Source: an uncultured Bacilli bacterium
Lineage (GTDB): Bacteria > Bacillota_I > Bacilli_A > RF39 > UBA660
Assembly (NCBI GenBank): GCA_934100165.1
Contig: CAKOPN010000003.1
Location: 1 to 64,000, forward strand
Reading direction: 5' to 3'
Length of the DNA: 64,000 bases
Position numbers and translations under genes: made by a program. Numbering within the stretch: position 1 is the first letter of the stretch; every line of letters begins with the position of its first letter. The notes under the pieces were generated by a model. It did no database searches, was not told the DNA's origin, and saw only the letters and a list, made by a program, of their open reading frames with translations. This document shows, in pieces, positions 24,528 through 33,727 of the stretch.

Positions 24528-25607
24528 ATGAATAGAAAAATTAAAGTAGTACAATATGGTGTTGGAAAAATGGCACTATATACAATGAGATATGTGCTTG
24601 AAAAAGGATGTGAATTAGTAGGAGCAATTGATATAAATCCTGAACTAATTGGCAAAGACATAAACACTGTACTTGGTGGAGAAAAAACTGGGGTTACAAT
24701 TACTTCAATCCAAGATGCTGAAAAAATGTTGAAAGAAGTAAAACCTGATATTTGTATTGTAACAACAATGAGTTTATTTAACGATGTTTATGAATCTCTT
24801 GAACTTTGTGCAAGACTTGGAATCAATGCAATTACTACTTGTGAAGAGGCTTTCTTCCCAATGAATTCAAATCCTGTATCAGTTAAAGCAATAAACACTA
24901 TTGCAAAAGAAACTGGTTGTACAATAACAGGCAGTGGATATCAAGATATTTACTGGGGTGAGTTAATTAGTGCTATTGGAGCATCAACTCAAAGGATTAC
25001 TAAAATTAAAGGTAGTTCAAGTTATAATGTAGAAGAATATGGTATTGCACTTGCAAAAGCTCATGGTGCAGGCCTTACTCTTGAAGAATTTGATGAACAA
25101 GTTGCTAGTGTTGATAAAATTTCTGATGAAGAAAGAAATGAAATAATCAACAAAGGGGAATATCTACCATCATACATGTGGAATGTTAACGGATGGCTTG
25201 CAGAAAAACTTGGGTTAACAGTAACAAGTCAAACTCAAAAATGTGTACCTCAAACATATAAAGAAGATTTAGATTCTACAACTCTTAACATGACAATTCC
25301 TAAAGGAAATGCCACTGGTATGAGTGCCGTTGTTACAACTACAACAAAAGAAGGAATTACTATTGAATCTGAATGTATTGGTAAAGTATATTCAAAAGAA
25401 GATTATGACAAAAATGAATGGACTATATATGGAGAACCAGATACTACCATTGTAGTAGCACGTCCTAAGACAGTAGAACTTACATGTGCAACAGTAGTAA
25501 ATAGAATTCCTGATGTAATAAATGCTAAACCAGGATTTATTACAACAGATCAAATGGCTGAGCCTATGTATAAAGTAAAACCATTAAATGAATACGTAAA
25601 TGAATAA
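24528..25607 (+). CDS. NAD(P)-dependent amine dehydrogenase (2,4-diaminopentanoate dehydrogenase-like)
   Basis: 359 residues. The Rossmann start reads VVQYGVGKMALYTMRYV, followed by GAIDINPELIGKDI; GSGYQDIYWGELISAIGA near residue 145 and the C-terminal domain (PSYMWNVNGWLAEKLGL, VVARPKTVELTCATVVNRIPDV) match the dihydrodipicolinate reductase-like group that includes 2,4-diaminopentanoate dehydrogenase of ornithine fermentation. Strong promoter, AGGAGG site and own terminator: a monocistronic plus-strand gene. No other ornithine-degradation gene (ortAB, oraSE) is visible here, so the physiological amine substrate is open. Confidence 0.75.
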   Translation: MNRKIKVVQYGVGKMALYTMRYVLEKGCELVGAIDINPELIGKDINTVLGGEKTGVTITSIQDAEKMLKEVKPDICIVTTMSLFNDVYESLELCARLGINAITTCEEAFFPMNSNPVSVKAINTIAKETGCTITGSGYQDIYWGELISAIGASTQRITKIKGSSSYNVEEYGIALAKAHGAGLTLEEFDEQVASVDKISDEERNEIINKGEYLPSYMWNVNGWLAEKLGLTVTSQTQKCVPQTYKEDLDSTTLNMTIPKGNATGMSAVVTTTTKEGITIESECIGKVYSKEDYDKNEWTIYGEPDTTIVVARPKTVELTCATVVNRIPDVINAKPGFITTDQMAEPMYKVKPLNEYVNE

Positions 25608-25616
25608 TTAAAAGTT

Positions 25617-25652
25617 AAAAAAACAAGTTAGTGTTTACTAATTTGTTTTTTT
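25617..25652 (+). terminator. Terminator after the amine dehydrogenase-like gene
   Basis: AACAAGTTAG (25622-25631) pairs with CTAATTTGTT (25638-25647) with one G-T pair and a six-base loop, followed by a T run on the plus strand. Confidence 0.85.
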
Positions 25653-25702
25653 ATACTTAAATAAAAAGTATTCATGATACAATAACTATAAGGTGATATA
25701 TT

Positions 25703-26584
25703 ATGAAAAATATCGAATTAGATAAAGAAATTAAAAATTATGAAAGTATAATGAATACATACTTTCCTATTTTAAAGATGATAGAAGATATTAAAAGTTT
25801 AGATTTTGATGATAAAGAAAAGCTTTCTGCCATTGCAGAGTCATCTATAAAATACTCGCCAAAGAAAGTCTACAGCACGACAAAAGGAAAACAATCTTAT
25901 GCATTTGATAATCCAATAAAAGCTTTACTATATGGAATATTCACCGATCAAAATAAAGTCATTATAAATATTAAAGAAAACTTAGACAAAAATAAAAAAT
26001 ATCAAGGATGCTATGAAATAGACGAAAGAGTTGAAAATGAACTTTCAAACAGAATAAAAAGCAAAAATATTACATTATATATATATGATGATAATAATTT
26101 TACTAAACCAGAAATGCTAGGTCCTTTAAATAGAACTTGGATAACTAATAAAAATGCTACCATAAATAAAGAAATAAATGTAAATATTAAAGATTTTTTG
26201 AATATTCTTGAAAAAAATAAGCAAATAACTTACAACAAATATAAAAAGTCAAAAGACTGGGAGACAGTAATAAATTTATTAACCAAAAATTATCCCTATG
26301 GAATATATGAAAACTTTGCTAGCAATATAGAAACATATGATAAATTATATACAAAATTCATAGAAGAAAATTTTAAAGATAAATTAGAGTTTTCTATCTT
26401 ATTACAAGATTTTATAAAAAGAATTATATTTAAAAGTAAAAATGATAAAATAGAAAAGTTAAAATATATAAATAATCTTAAAGAACATTTTCTAACAAAA
26501 AAAGAAGACGGAACATATATACCAAACGAAATTGAAATAAATGATTTTATTATCCAGGAAAAACTTACAAGAAAAGATGCTTAA
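25703..26584 (+). CDS. Unknown Lys/Asn-rich soluble protein
   Basis: 293 residues, soluble, strongly Lys/Asn/Ile-rich with no Cys cluster, membrane segment or recognised motif. It looks mostly helical at both ends (NYESIMNTYFPILKMIEDIK; FSILLQDFIKRIIFKSKND) with a central alpha/beta stretch (NKVIINIKENLDKNKKYQGCYEIDERV). AAGGTGATATATT precedes ATG and a TGATACAAT extended -10-like box lies about 25 bases upstream. It ends at a bidirectional terminator shared with the DUF421 gene. Its composition is more AT-biased than its neighbours, which could mean a fast-evolving or acquired gene. Confidence 0.6.
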   Translation: MKNIELDKEIKNYESIMNTYFPILKMIEDIKSLDFDDKEKLSAIAESSIKYSPKKVYSTTKGKQSYAFDNPIKALLYGIFTDQNKVIINIKENLDKNKKYQGCYEIDERVENELSNRIKSKNITLYIYDDNNFTKPEMLGPLNRTWITNKNATINKEINVNIKDFLNILEKNKQITYNKYKKSKDWETVINLLTKNYPYGIYENFASNIETYDKLYTKFIEENFKDKLEFSILLQDFIKRIIFKSKNDKIEKLKYINNLKEHFLTKKEDGTYIPNEIEINDFIIQEKLTRKDA

Positions 26585-26608
26585 CTCATTCTAAGCATCC
26601 TTTTTTTA
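26571..26608. terminator. Bidirectional terminator between convergent genes
   Basis: GATGCTTA (26576-26583) and TAAGCATC (26592-26599) around an eight-base loop, with A run on the left and T run on the right. It overlaps the stop codons of both flanking genes. Confidence 0.9.
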
Positions 26609-27293
26609 ACTCTTTAACATTTTTTTCATATACAGTAAGTTCTTCATTAGTATTACACGTAACAAGTAACAAAGAAGTAACATCATCATAACCCATTTTC
26701 TTAAGTCTCGTTGAAAGCCATTTTTTATCTTTATTAAAATATTCTAAGTTGTTTTCCATAACTACACCATCAATTACCACGTTTGCTGTAAGACCTTTAT
26801 AAGGTGGTTTAAGTTTCATATCATTTGGGGTAAGTGGTTTATATTTACTTTTCGGTAAAAAACTAATTCTTCCATTGTCTTCCATTATAGCAAATTCAAT
26901 TTCGGAAAGTTCAAAATAACCATTTATTCTAGCTTCTTCCATTAAATCATTTATATCAAGTTTTGTTTTTTTCATCGCGGACTCGATTATTTTACCATTT
27001 TCTATAAGTACAACAGGAACACCACCAATGAATCTTCTTATCCATATACTTTTAGTAGTAATATAGGAAATAAAAAGAGCAATAAGTGCATAAATAACCA
27101 TTACGTATACACCATCCCAAAAAGCAACTTCTTTATTAACAGACATTTCTGCTACAACGTTACCTATAGAAATACCAATTACATAATCAAATAAATTAAG
27201 TTGTCCAATTTGTTTTCTTCCAAGCATTTTAGTAAGAATATATAATACTACTATAGAACCAAAAGATTTTATAAACAGACCTAAAAAATCCAT
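26586..27293 (-). CDS. DUF421 (YetF-like) membrane protein
   Basis: 235 residues: three N-terminal membrane segments (to about residue 80) and a cytoplasmic two-part domain with the family phrases TKMLGRKQIGQLNLFDYVIGISIGN, GVPVVLIENGKII and RINGYFELSEIEFAIMEDNGRISFLPKS. YetF-family proteins are widespread in spore formers and related ones affect spore germination or resistance; a molecular role is unknown. A 9-bp inverted repeat (27290-27298 with 27307-27315) encloses its ribosome-binding site and includes its start codon. Confidence 0.85.
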   Translation of the reverse strand: MDFLGLFIKSFGSIVVLYILTKMLGRKQIGQLNLFDYVIGISIGNVVAEMSVNKEVAFWDGVYVMVIYALIALFISYITTKSIWIRRFIGGVPVVLIENGKIIESAMKKTKLDINDLMEEARINGYFELSEIEFAIMEDNGRISFLPKSKYKPLTPNDMKLKPPYKGLTANVVIDGVVMENNLEYFNKDKKWLSTRLKKMGYDDVTSLLLVTCNTNEELTVYEKNVKELKKGCLE

Positions 27294-27315
27294 AATATCA
27301 CCAATAATATTATGG
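27290..27315 (-). promoter_or_regulatory. Hairpin enclosing the ribosome-binding site of the DUF421 gene
   Basis: Minus strand CCATAATAT, then TATTGGTG (loop with the Shine-Dalgarno GGTG), then ATATTATGG containing the ATG. A perfect 9-bp stem that could hide the start codon in mRNA; AT-rich and so only moderately stable. Confidence 0.4.
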
Positions 27316-27325
27316 ACATTTTATT

Positions 27326-28954
27326 TTAAAATAAACCTGTTATTTTAAGTGAATCATCTAAATCAATTTTTTCATAATTAGGACTTTTTGGAAGACCAGG
27401 CATAGTAAGTATTTTACCTAAATAAACAGTTATAAAACCTGCTCCATTTTGAAGTTTAACATCACGTACCAATACCTCAAAATCTTTAGGGAATCCTAAT
27501 TTTTTAGGATCATCACTAATAGAATATTGAGTTTTAGCAATACAAACAGGGTGCTCTGCTTCTCCAATTTTATTTATAAATTCAATATTTCTAAGAGCAG
27601 TATCAGTATAATTAACTTTACTTGCATGATAAATTTGTTTACAAATTATCTCTACTTTTTCAGTTATTGAAAGGCTCTCATCATATAATAGTTTAAAATC
27701 TCTTTCTTTTGAACAAATCTCTTTTACTTTATCAGCCAAGGCAATAGCCCCTATTCCACCCATTGAATAAGTTTCACAAATAGAAAATTGTACCAAGTTA
27801 TCATCGCAATAATTTTTAACTATTTCTATTTCTTCATCTGTATCGCTATCAAATTTATTTAAACATACAATTATATGTGAAGTAAATTTTTTCGAGTTTT
27901 CAATATGAACTTGAAGGTTTGGTAGACCATTTTTAAGTTTATCTATTTCATTATCACCATATCCATTATATTTAAGTGCTCTAATTGTAGCAGTAAGTAC
28001 AATACAGTCCGGTTCCAGTCCTGCTTTTCTACATTTTATATCCATGAATTTTAATGCCCCAAGATCAGATCCAAAGCCAGCTTCTGTAACAACATAATCC
28101 GCAAGTTTTAAAGCAAGGTTAGTAGCAACAATACTGTTACAACCATGTGCAATATTAGCAAAAGGTCCACCATGAATTAAAACTGGATTGTTCTCAAGAG
28201 TCTGAACCAAATTAGGATCAAAAGCATCTTTCAGAAGTACTACTAAAGCACCTTCAAGTTTTAAATCACTTACCTTAATTGGCAATCCATCCTTATTTTT
28301 TGCTACTATTATTTTTCCTAAATTTCTTTTAAGATCATTTAAATCTTTTGACAAGCAGAAAACACTCATTACTTCACTTGCTGCTGTAATATCGAAGCCA
28401 GTATCACGAGCATAACCATTATTAGTATCCGTTTCTATTTCTCTTAATGCTCTATCATTAACATCTAAACATCTTTTAAAAGTTATGTTTTCGTGATCAA
28501 TATCTAATAAATTACCTTGATAAATATGATTATCAATAGCTGCTGCAATTAAATTATTAGCACTAGTAATTGCATGTAAGTCACCTGTAAAATGAAGATT
28601 TATATCTTCCATAGGTACAACTTGACTGTATCCACCACCAGTAGCACCACCTTTAAGTCCAAAGACAGGTCCCAAAGAAGGCTCTCTTAAGACAGCAATC
28701 GCTTTTTCATCAATATGTCTTAAAGCATCAGTAAGACCAATAGATACTGTTGTCTTACCTTCACCATATGGAGTAGGATTTATTGCAGTAACTAAAATTA
28801 GTTTACCATTTTTACCTTTCATTATGTCATTAGCCTTAATCTTAGCTTTATACTTGCCATATTGAATAACACTATCTTCATCCAATCCTAATTCTTTTGC
28901 AATAGTAAGAATATCTTTTTTTGTGCAAAGACTTGCAATTTCTATATCATTCAC
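27326..28954 (-). CDS. fhs: Formate--tetrahydrofolate ligase
   Basis: Makes 10-formyl-THF from formate, THF and ATP, feeding purine and initiator-tRNA formylation. 542 residues (family about 555), with the P-loop PTPYGEGKTTVSIG near residue 62, REPSLGPVFGLKGGATGGGYSQVVPMED, and GGPFANIAHGCNS. Start is GTG at 28954: GGTGAT lies six bases upstream, and no ATG is in frame. Divergent from the radical SAM gene with back-to-back promoters. Confidence 0.97.
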   Translation of the reverse strand: MNDIEIASLCTKKDILTIAKELGLDEDSVIQYGKYKAKIKANDIMKGKNGKLILVTAINPTPYGEGKTTVSIGLTDALRHIDEKAIAVLREPSLGPVFGLKGGATGGGYSQVVPMEDINLHFTGDLHAITSANNLIAAAIDNHIYQGNLLDIDHENITFKRCLDVNDRALREIETDTNNGYARDTGFDITAASEVMSVFCLSKDLNDLKRNLGKIIVAKNKDGLPIKVSDLKLEGALVVLLKDAFDPNLVQTLENNPVLIHGGPFANIAHGCNSIVATNLALKLADYVVTEAGFGSDLGALKFMDIKCRKAGLEPDCIVLTATIRALKYNGYGDNEIDKLKNGLPNLQVHIENSKKFTSHIIVCLNKFDSDTDEEIEIVKNYCDDNLVQFSICETYSMGGIGAIALADKVKEICSKERDFKLLYDESLSITEKVEIICKQIYHASKVNYTDTALRNIEFINKIGEAEHPVCIAKTQYSISDDPKKLGFPKDFEVLVRDVKLQNGAGFITVYLGKILTMPGLPKSPNYEKIDLDDSLKITGLF

Positions 28955-28972
28955 CTAAACATCACCATCTTT

Positions 28973-29013
28973 ATTATACTATATTAGATTTTCTATTTAA
29001 AGTGTATTATAAT
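28973..29013. promoter_or_regulatory. Divergent promoters for fhs and the radical SAM gene
   Basis: TATAAT on the minus strand at 28978-28973 and TATAAT on the plus strand at 29008-29013; -35 elements are not obvious. Both lie about 20 bases from the respective starts. Confidence 0.5.
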
Positions 29014-29032
29014 ATTTTTGGAAGTGAGAAAT

Positions 29033-29926
29033 ATGAATCTAAGTAAGTGTGATATATGTCCACGAAAATGTGGAGTAAATAGAGAAAAAGGTGAACTTGG
29101 TTTTTGCAAAATGAAAGATAAAATTAAAATAGCAAGATACTCTTTGCACTATTGGGAAGAACCTATTATATCTGGAGAAACGGGATCTGGAACAATATTC
29201 TTTTCTGGTTGTAATTTGAAATGTATATTTTGTCAAAATTATAAAATTTCAAGTGAAAACATGGGTAAAGAAATATCCGTAGAAAGATTAAAGAAAATTT
29301 GTTTAGAATTACAAAATATGGGTGCTAATAATATAAATTTAGTAACTGGAACACACTTTCTACCGCTTATAAAAGAAGCACTAATTTTAGCAAAAAAAGA
29401 AGGGTTAACAATACCTATCGTATACAACACAAGCTCTTATGAAAATGTTGAATCTTTAAAAGAAATGGAAGGTTTAATAGACATATATCTTCCAGATTTA
29501 AAATATTATGATAATAAACTAGCAGAAAACTTTTCACTAGCAAATAATTATTTTGAAATTGCTACTAATGCTATAAAAGAAATGGTAAGGCAAACAGGAA
29601 AGCTTGTAATAGAAAACAACATAATGAAAAAAGGAGTCATCGTAAGACACCTTCTTTTACCAAATCACCTTGAAGATTCAAAAAAAATAATCAAATATTT
29701 ACACGATACATATGATGAAGACATTTACATAAGTATTATGAATCAGTATACTCCAATAAAAAAGTTCGATAAGTATCCTGAACTAAATCGAACTTTAACT
29801 GATAAAGAATACGATGAATTAGTAAATTACGCTTGTGACTTAAATATAACCCAAGCATTCATCCAAGAAGGAGAAACTTGTAAAGAAAGCTTCATTCCTG
29901 ACTTTACTAACTATGATGAAATATAA
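29033..29926 (+). CDS. PflA-like radical SAM protein
   Basis: About 297 residues. An N-terminal cluster CDICPRKCGVNR...GFC precedes the radical-SAM CNLKCIFCQN near residue 64 (CxxxCxxC), then LVTGTH, PIVYNTSSYE and IYLPDLKYYD, all features of the PflX/COG1313 group of pyruvate formate-lyase activating enzyme homologues. A TTG five codons upstream is part of the leader; GGAAGTGAG before ATG 29033 decides the start. No glycyl radical enzyme is encoded nearby, so the target is unknown; the neighbouring fhs uses formate, so a link to formate metabolism is conceivable. Its stop is one base from the convergent pilin gene, with no clear terminator between. Confidence 0.82.
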   Translation: MNLSKCDICPRKCGVNREKGELGFCKMKDKIKIARYSLHYWEEPIISGETGSGTIFFSGCNLKCIFCQNYKISSENMGKEISVERLKKICLELQNMGANNINLVTGTHFLPLIKEALILAKKEGLTIPIVYNTSSYENVESLKEMEGLIDIYLPDLKYYDNKLAENFSLANNYFEIATNAIKEMVRQTGKLVIENNIMKKGVIVRHLLLPNHLEDSKKIIKYLHDTYDEDIYISIMNQYTPIKKFDKYPELNRTLTDKEYDELVNYACDLNITQAFIQEGETCKESFIPDFTNYDEI

Positions 29927-30559
29927 TTATACCTCACACATTATTATAATTGGGAAATCATCACTACCACTACATTCATATTCACTACTTTTTAAACCAT
30001 AAGATTTATACTCACAAGGAGTATATTTTTTTTCTACACTATTTTCATCTTTCTTAAATACAAAAACGGCATTTGTAAGTGAAAACTTATTATCATGACA
30101 TTCTACAAATGTACTTAAATCTAAAATATCCATGCCATCGATTTGCTCTATAACACTACTTGAAATTTCATCATATTTTTTTCCATTCAAGCCATAATTA
30201 TTACTATCTAAAAAATAAGCATAATAATTATCTCTATATGTATCAGGAGCAATTATAGCATAACTTTTATTATAAAGATAACTTCCAAAAGGGCTTTCAG
30301 TACTCCCACCCTTTTCAAGTTTAACAAGCTTTATAGGTACTATCATAAGCTCATTGTCATAGATTTTATCACCATATGTTCCCATATCATAATCGCCTTT
30401 AACTGTTTGTAAATAAGATAAAATAGTTGTGGAATAATTTGTTTTTCTAGAATTAGTAATGTAACCAGAAACAGCAGGGACAGCAATAAGTGCTAAAACT
30501 CCCAAAATAACAACTACAGATATTATTTCTACTAAAGTAAAACCATTCTTATTTTTCAT
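29927..30559 (-). CDS. Type IV prepilin-like protein (orphan)
   Basis: 210 residues. Starts MKNKNGFTLVEIISVVVILGVLALIAVPAV, the class III leader: prepilin peptidase would cut after Gly, leaving Phe and the conserved Glu at position 5. Typical pilins are 110-170 residues, so this one has a long globular domain; four Cys lie in the last 60 residues and could form disulfides. No pilus ATPase, platform protein or prepilin peptidase is visible here. It follows the S41 protease gene by 13 bases (AAGGAGATAT before ATG) and is probably co-transcribed with it. Function in competence, adhesion or secretion is not decided by the sequence. Confidence 0.85.
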   Translation of the reverse strand: MKNKNGFTLVEIISVVVILGVLALIAVPAVSGYITNSRKTNYSTTILSYLQTVKGDYDMGTYGDKIYDNELMIVPIKLVKLEKGGSTESPFGSYLYNKSYAIIAPDTYRDNYYAYFLDSNNYGLNGKKYDEISSSVIEQIDGMDILDLSTFVECHDNKFSLTNAVFVFKKDENSVEKKYTPCEYKSYGLKSSEYECSGSDDFPIIIMCEV

Positions 30560-30572
30560 GTTTTATATCTCC

Positions 30573-31919
30573 TTATTTATTAAACAATTCTATTGCAGCC
30601 TCTAATTGAACATCTTTTGTAGTATCATTACTCTCTTCAACAAAAACAGTTGGTTCAATTCCAACACCATTTAAATTTATACCCTTAGGATTAAGCCAGT
30701 ACTGAGAAGTATACCTTACATAACCACCATTATTCAATTGATGTAATTTCTGTATAGTACCTTTACCATATGTCTTAGTTCCTACAACATCTATATTCAA
30801 ATTTTCTTTTAATGCACTAGCCAAAACCTCAGCAGCACTTGCAGTACCATAATTAGTAAGTACAACTGTTTTAAGACTAATTATTTTCCTTGTGTCTGTC
30901 TTAAATTCTTCTATTTTACCTTTTGTATTTTTCTTATAAACCACTGTATCCTTATCTAAGAACATAGAAGCAATATTATAGGCAGATGATAAATAACCAC
31001 CAACATTATTTCTTACATCTATAATTAGTCCTACTACATTATTATCTTTAGCTTCATTATAAGCTTTTCTAAATTGATCATAAGTATTTTCAGCAAAATT
31101 TGTAATTGCAATAACTCCAACTTTACCATTTTTAGTATCAGCATAAGTAATACTAACAGATTTTAATTCAACTGCTTCCCTTGTTATTTCATATTCCTTT
31201 GTTTCGTTATCTCTAACAATAGTTAATTTAATTTTTGCACCTTTGTCTCTTGTTTTTATAAGACTAGAAACTTCATTAGCAGTAAGCCCTTCCAAACTTG
31301 TATCTTCTACTTTAGAAATAATATCTCCAGATTTTAAGCCAGCTTTTTCACAAGGACCATCTTCATATACACTTTCAATAACTGGAAGTGTTCCATCAGA
31401 TTTTACCATTGCACCAATACCAATGAAAGAACCTTTTAATTCTTCATCAAGTGTTAAAGCAGCATCTTTATCTATATATGCGGCATAAGGATCATTAACC
31501 GAAGAAATCATTCCTTTTATAGCAGACTCTAATAACTTTTCTTTATCAAGTTTTGTTTCTGTATAAAGTTCATTAATAAGTGCATCATAAACACCAGAGA
31601 ATTCAGAAACATCACGTCTAATAACAGAGCAATTAACTTCTCTACCATCTATTCTGGCATAAGCAATAAATCCACCAAGTAACAAGCTAATTAAACTTGT
31701 AACGACCATAATAATTACAACTTCAATAGAGTTAAAACGATATTTGTTATTTTCAGAGTTCTTTTTTTCTAAAGTTTGATATTCTTTTTGAGCTTCTTTT
31801 TCTTTGTGTTTTATTTTTTTAGATTTAATAACATGTTCATCATTATCAATATTTTTTTTCTTACTATTTAACTTGTCATCACTATTTTTATTACTTTTGT
31901 CTTTTTTATCATTTGCCAT
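30573..31919 (-). CDS. S41-family (CtpA/CtpB-like) carboxy-terminal protease
   Basis: 448 residues: a highly charged cytoplasmic start of about 65 residues, membrane anchor near 67-88, PDZ domain near 180-260 (GAMVKSDGTLPVIESVYEDGPCEKAGLKSGDII) and catalytic S41 domain with Ser in NYGTASAAEVLA and Lys in GTKTYGKGTIQ. In Bacillus, CtpB-type proteases cleave the sporulation regulator SpoIVFA; here the neighbour is a prepilin, which could be a substrate. The extended Lys-rich N-terminus is unlike B. subtilis CtpA/B. Start after GAGGTGG. Confidence 0.9.
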   Translation of the reverse strand: MANDKKDKSNKNSDDKLNSKKKNIDNDEHVIKSKKIKHKEKEAQKEYQTLEKKNSENNKYRFNSIEVVIIMVVTSLISLLLGGFIAYARIDGREVNCSVIRRDVSEFSGVYDALINELYTETKLDKEKLLESAIKGMISSVNDPYAAYIDKDAALTLDEELKGSFIGIGAMVKSDGTLPVIESVYEDGPCEKAGLKSGDIISKVEDTSLEGLTANEVSSLIKTRDKGAKIKLTIVRDNETKEYEITREAVELKSVSITYADTKNGKVGVIAITNFAENTYDQFRKAYNEAKDNNVVGLIIDVRNNVGGYLSSAYNIASMFLDKDTVVYKKNTKGKIEEFKTDTRKIISLKTVVLTNYGTASAAEVLASALKENLNIDVVGTKTYGKGTIQKLHQLNNGGYVRYTSQYWLNPKGINLNGVGIEPTVFVEESNDTTKDVQLEAAIELFNK

Positions 31920-31983
31920 ATTTCCACCTCTATCATCAATACAATATTATGTTACCACAAATAATTAACAAATTAAAGTAGTT

Positions 31984-32011
31984 AAAAAAAAGAAAAATAT
32001 TTCTATTTTTC
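31984..32011 (-). terminator. Terminator after gene 32003
   Basis: GAAAAATA (31992-31999) and TATTTTTC (32004-32011) around a TTTC loop, followed by a long T run on the minus strand; the gene's stop codon is in the loop. Confidence 0.75.
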
Positions 32012-32551
32012 CTTATCTTTTAACAATGTATCTTTATAAGAGTTTATCTCATCCATACCTATTTTAGCAAATTCTGTTTTGCCCGATTTTACTTTAACAA
32101 GTGTACCATCCATAACTTTAAGTGTTGAAATATCATTAACATTTGCTTCACTACGATTTTCAGTTAAATATTGTTTATTAAAACCTTTATGTAAATCTAC
32201 AACATACATTTTGAGTTTATCAGTCTTACCTGCATATAAATTATAAATTGCTACACAATCTTTAGCATTATCACCATCAAAATCATAGTATAAAACGAAA
32301 TATTCATCTTCAACTCTATTGAATGTTGAACCTGCAAGTATTTCAATATTTTGTATTTCTGCTGGTGTTGTTTCAGCATCTTTTTTTCCAAAAGAAATCT
32401 CACCGCTAAAAATAGCATATGCTAAATAAAAAGCACCAAGTACTAATACTACTGCTATTAGTATTTTAACCATTCTCATCATTTCATCATTTTCAGAAGA
32501 AATTCCACTATCAATTCTCTTTAATCTTTTTTTCTTTTCACTGTTTTTCAT
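32003..32551 (-). CDS. Single-pass membrane protein, unknown
   Basis: 182 residues. Basic start (KNSEKKKRLKRID), then SENDEMMRM and a membrane segment at about 28-50 (ILIAVVLVLGAFYLAYAIFSG), then an outer domain that contains DEYFVLYYDFDGDNAKDC, which has the look of a calcium-loop or beta-propeller strand, and KTEFAKIGMDEINSYKD. No family recognised. An ATG at 32599 exists, but GGTGATATGT before ATG 32551 gives the better start. Own terminators on both sides. Confidence 0.6.
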   Translation of the reverse strand: MKNSEKKKRLKRIDSGISSENDEMMRMVKILIAVVLVLGAFYLAYAIFSGEISFGKKDAETTPAEIQNIEILAGSTFNRVEDEYFVLYYDFDGDNAKDCVAIYNLYAGKTDKLKMYVVDLHKGFNKQYLTENRSEANVNDISTLKVMDGTLVKVKSGKTEFAKIGMDEINSYKDTLLKDKEK

Positions 32552-32583
32552 ACATATCACCATAAACAGTATACCATAAATAC

Positions 32584-32613
32584 AAAAAATAAACACCATT
32601 TAGTGTTTATTTT
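32584..32613 (-). terminator. Terminator after the YdcC-like lipoprotein gene
   Basis: AAAATAAACAC (32586-32596) and GTGTTTATTTT (32603-32613) pair around a six-base loop, followed by a T-rich tract on the minus strand. Confidence 0.8.
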
Positions 32614-32618
32614 ACAAA

Positions 32619-33620
32619 TTATTTCATTATTGGAATTGTACTAATTGAATTTGCAATTTCTATTAGTTCCGTTTTCCCCATCACATCAGATACAAGGTAA
32701 TAATCTATTCCACCAGATGTCCAGCTGACTGAATTATCAGTTATAGCACCAACTGTATCATTAAGGAAATGTGGTTCTCCAAATATAGGAATTATTGAGA
32801 ATTCATCTGTCGCTGTAGCTGTTTCTTCAACAAGTAAGAAAGGTTTTTCACCATCAAATGTTAATATAACTCTCTCACCCTTGTTCTTTGCAATTTTTTC
32901 TTGATCAACAAGTACTGTTCCTACAGGTATATATAAAGGATAGATTACATCATCAATTGAACCAACCTCAGAATCTGGAATATTTTCCTTATCAATATCG
33001 GAAATTATACTGTTAAGTTCAAAATAGTTATCATTGAATGTTGGACTATCGTCAATCTTATCAAATGTCATAACCATTTCTACGATTCCTGTATCATTAA
33101 GTACTTCTATTTTTGTTATATTACCATCTTTATCAGCATAAATTTTTTGTTTTACAAGTCCTATGTTATTTGGATAATTAACTTTCGTAGTGATAACAAA
33201 TGACGAATCAACTTCATCAATTGTTTTTTCATTGTCAGAATTCATATCATTTACAATTGAACTTAAAATATAGATTTGTGAATTATTATCTGGCCAATTA
33301 CTTTGAAATTTAAAGCTTTTATTTAACGCAGGCGTTATTACATAAACTTCATTATTACTTTTTAAAATTATTTGTTCATGATTATTAGATTTATTTACTA
33401 AACTAACTCTGTAATTATCTTTTGCTTTATATGATGCTTTAACATCATAGTTATATGTATCTTCATTATTAGTAATTGATAATATACCTGTAATTTGGTA
33501 AGAATCCATAGCTTTTACTTTTTTATTTATTTTATCAACGATATCATTTTTTCCACTTTTACCACATCCAGTGACAAAGGAAACAATTAACATTAAAATA
33601 ATTAAAAAATTTTTTTTCAT
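32619..33620 (-). CDS. YdcC-like sporulation lipoprotein (LolA-like domain)
   Basis: 333 residues. Signal peptide with lipobox VTGC at about residue 18, then a LolA-like beta domain with KVKAMDSYQITGILSI, VYVITPALNKSFKFQSNWP and a C-terminal DUF4367-like domain ending GGIDYYLVSDVMGKTELIEIANSI. That combination matches B. subtilis YdcC, a mother-cell sporulation lipoprotein. Start at ATG 33620 after GGGGTGG; an upstream GTG is inside that site. Monocistronic. Assignment is by pattern from memory, and the precise role in sporulation is unknown. Confidence 0.75.
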   Translation of the reverse strand: MKKNFLIILMLIVSFVTGCGKSGKNDIVDKINKKVKAMDSYQITGILSITNNEDTYNYDVKASYKAKDNYRVSLVNKSNNHEQIILKSNNEVYVITPALNKSFKFQSNWPDNNSQIYILSSIVNDMNSDNEKTIDEVDSSFVITTKVNYPNNIGLVKQKIYADKDGNITKIEVLNDTGIVEMVMTFDKIDDSPTFNDNYFELNSIISDIDKENIPDSEVGSIDDVIYPLYIPVGTVLVDQEKIAKNKGERVILTFDGEKPFLLVEETATATDEFSIIPIFGEPHFLNDTVGAITDNSVSWTSGGIDYYLVSDVMGKTELIEIANSISTIPIMK

Positions 33621-33727
33621 TTTCCACCCCAATTTTTTATTTTCATTTAATTATACTTAAACAGTAATAATATTATTCATGAATAAACAAGAAAAAATTG
33701 GATAGTATAATAACAAAAGGAGGAGAA

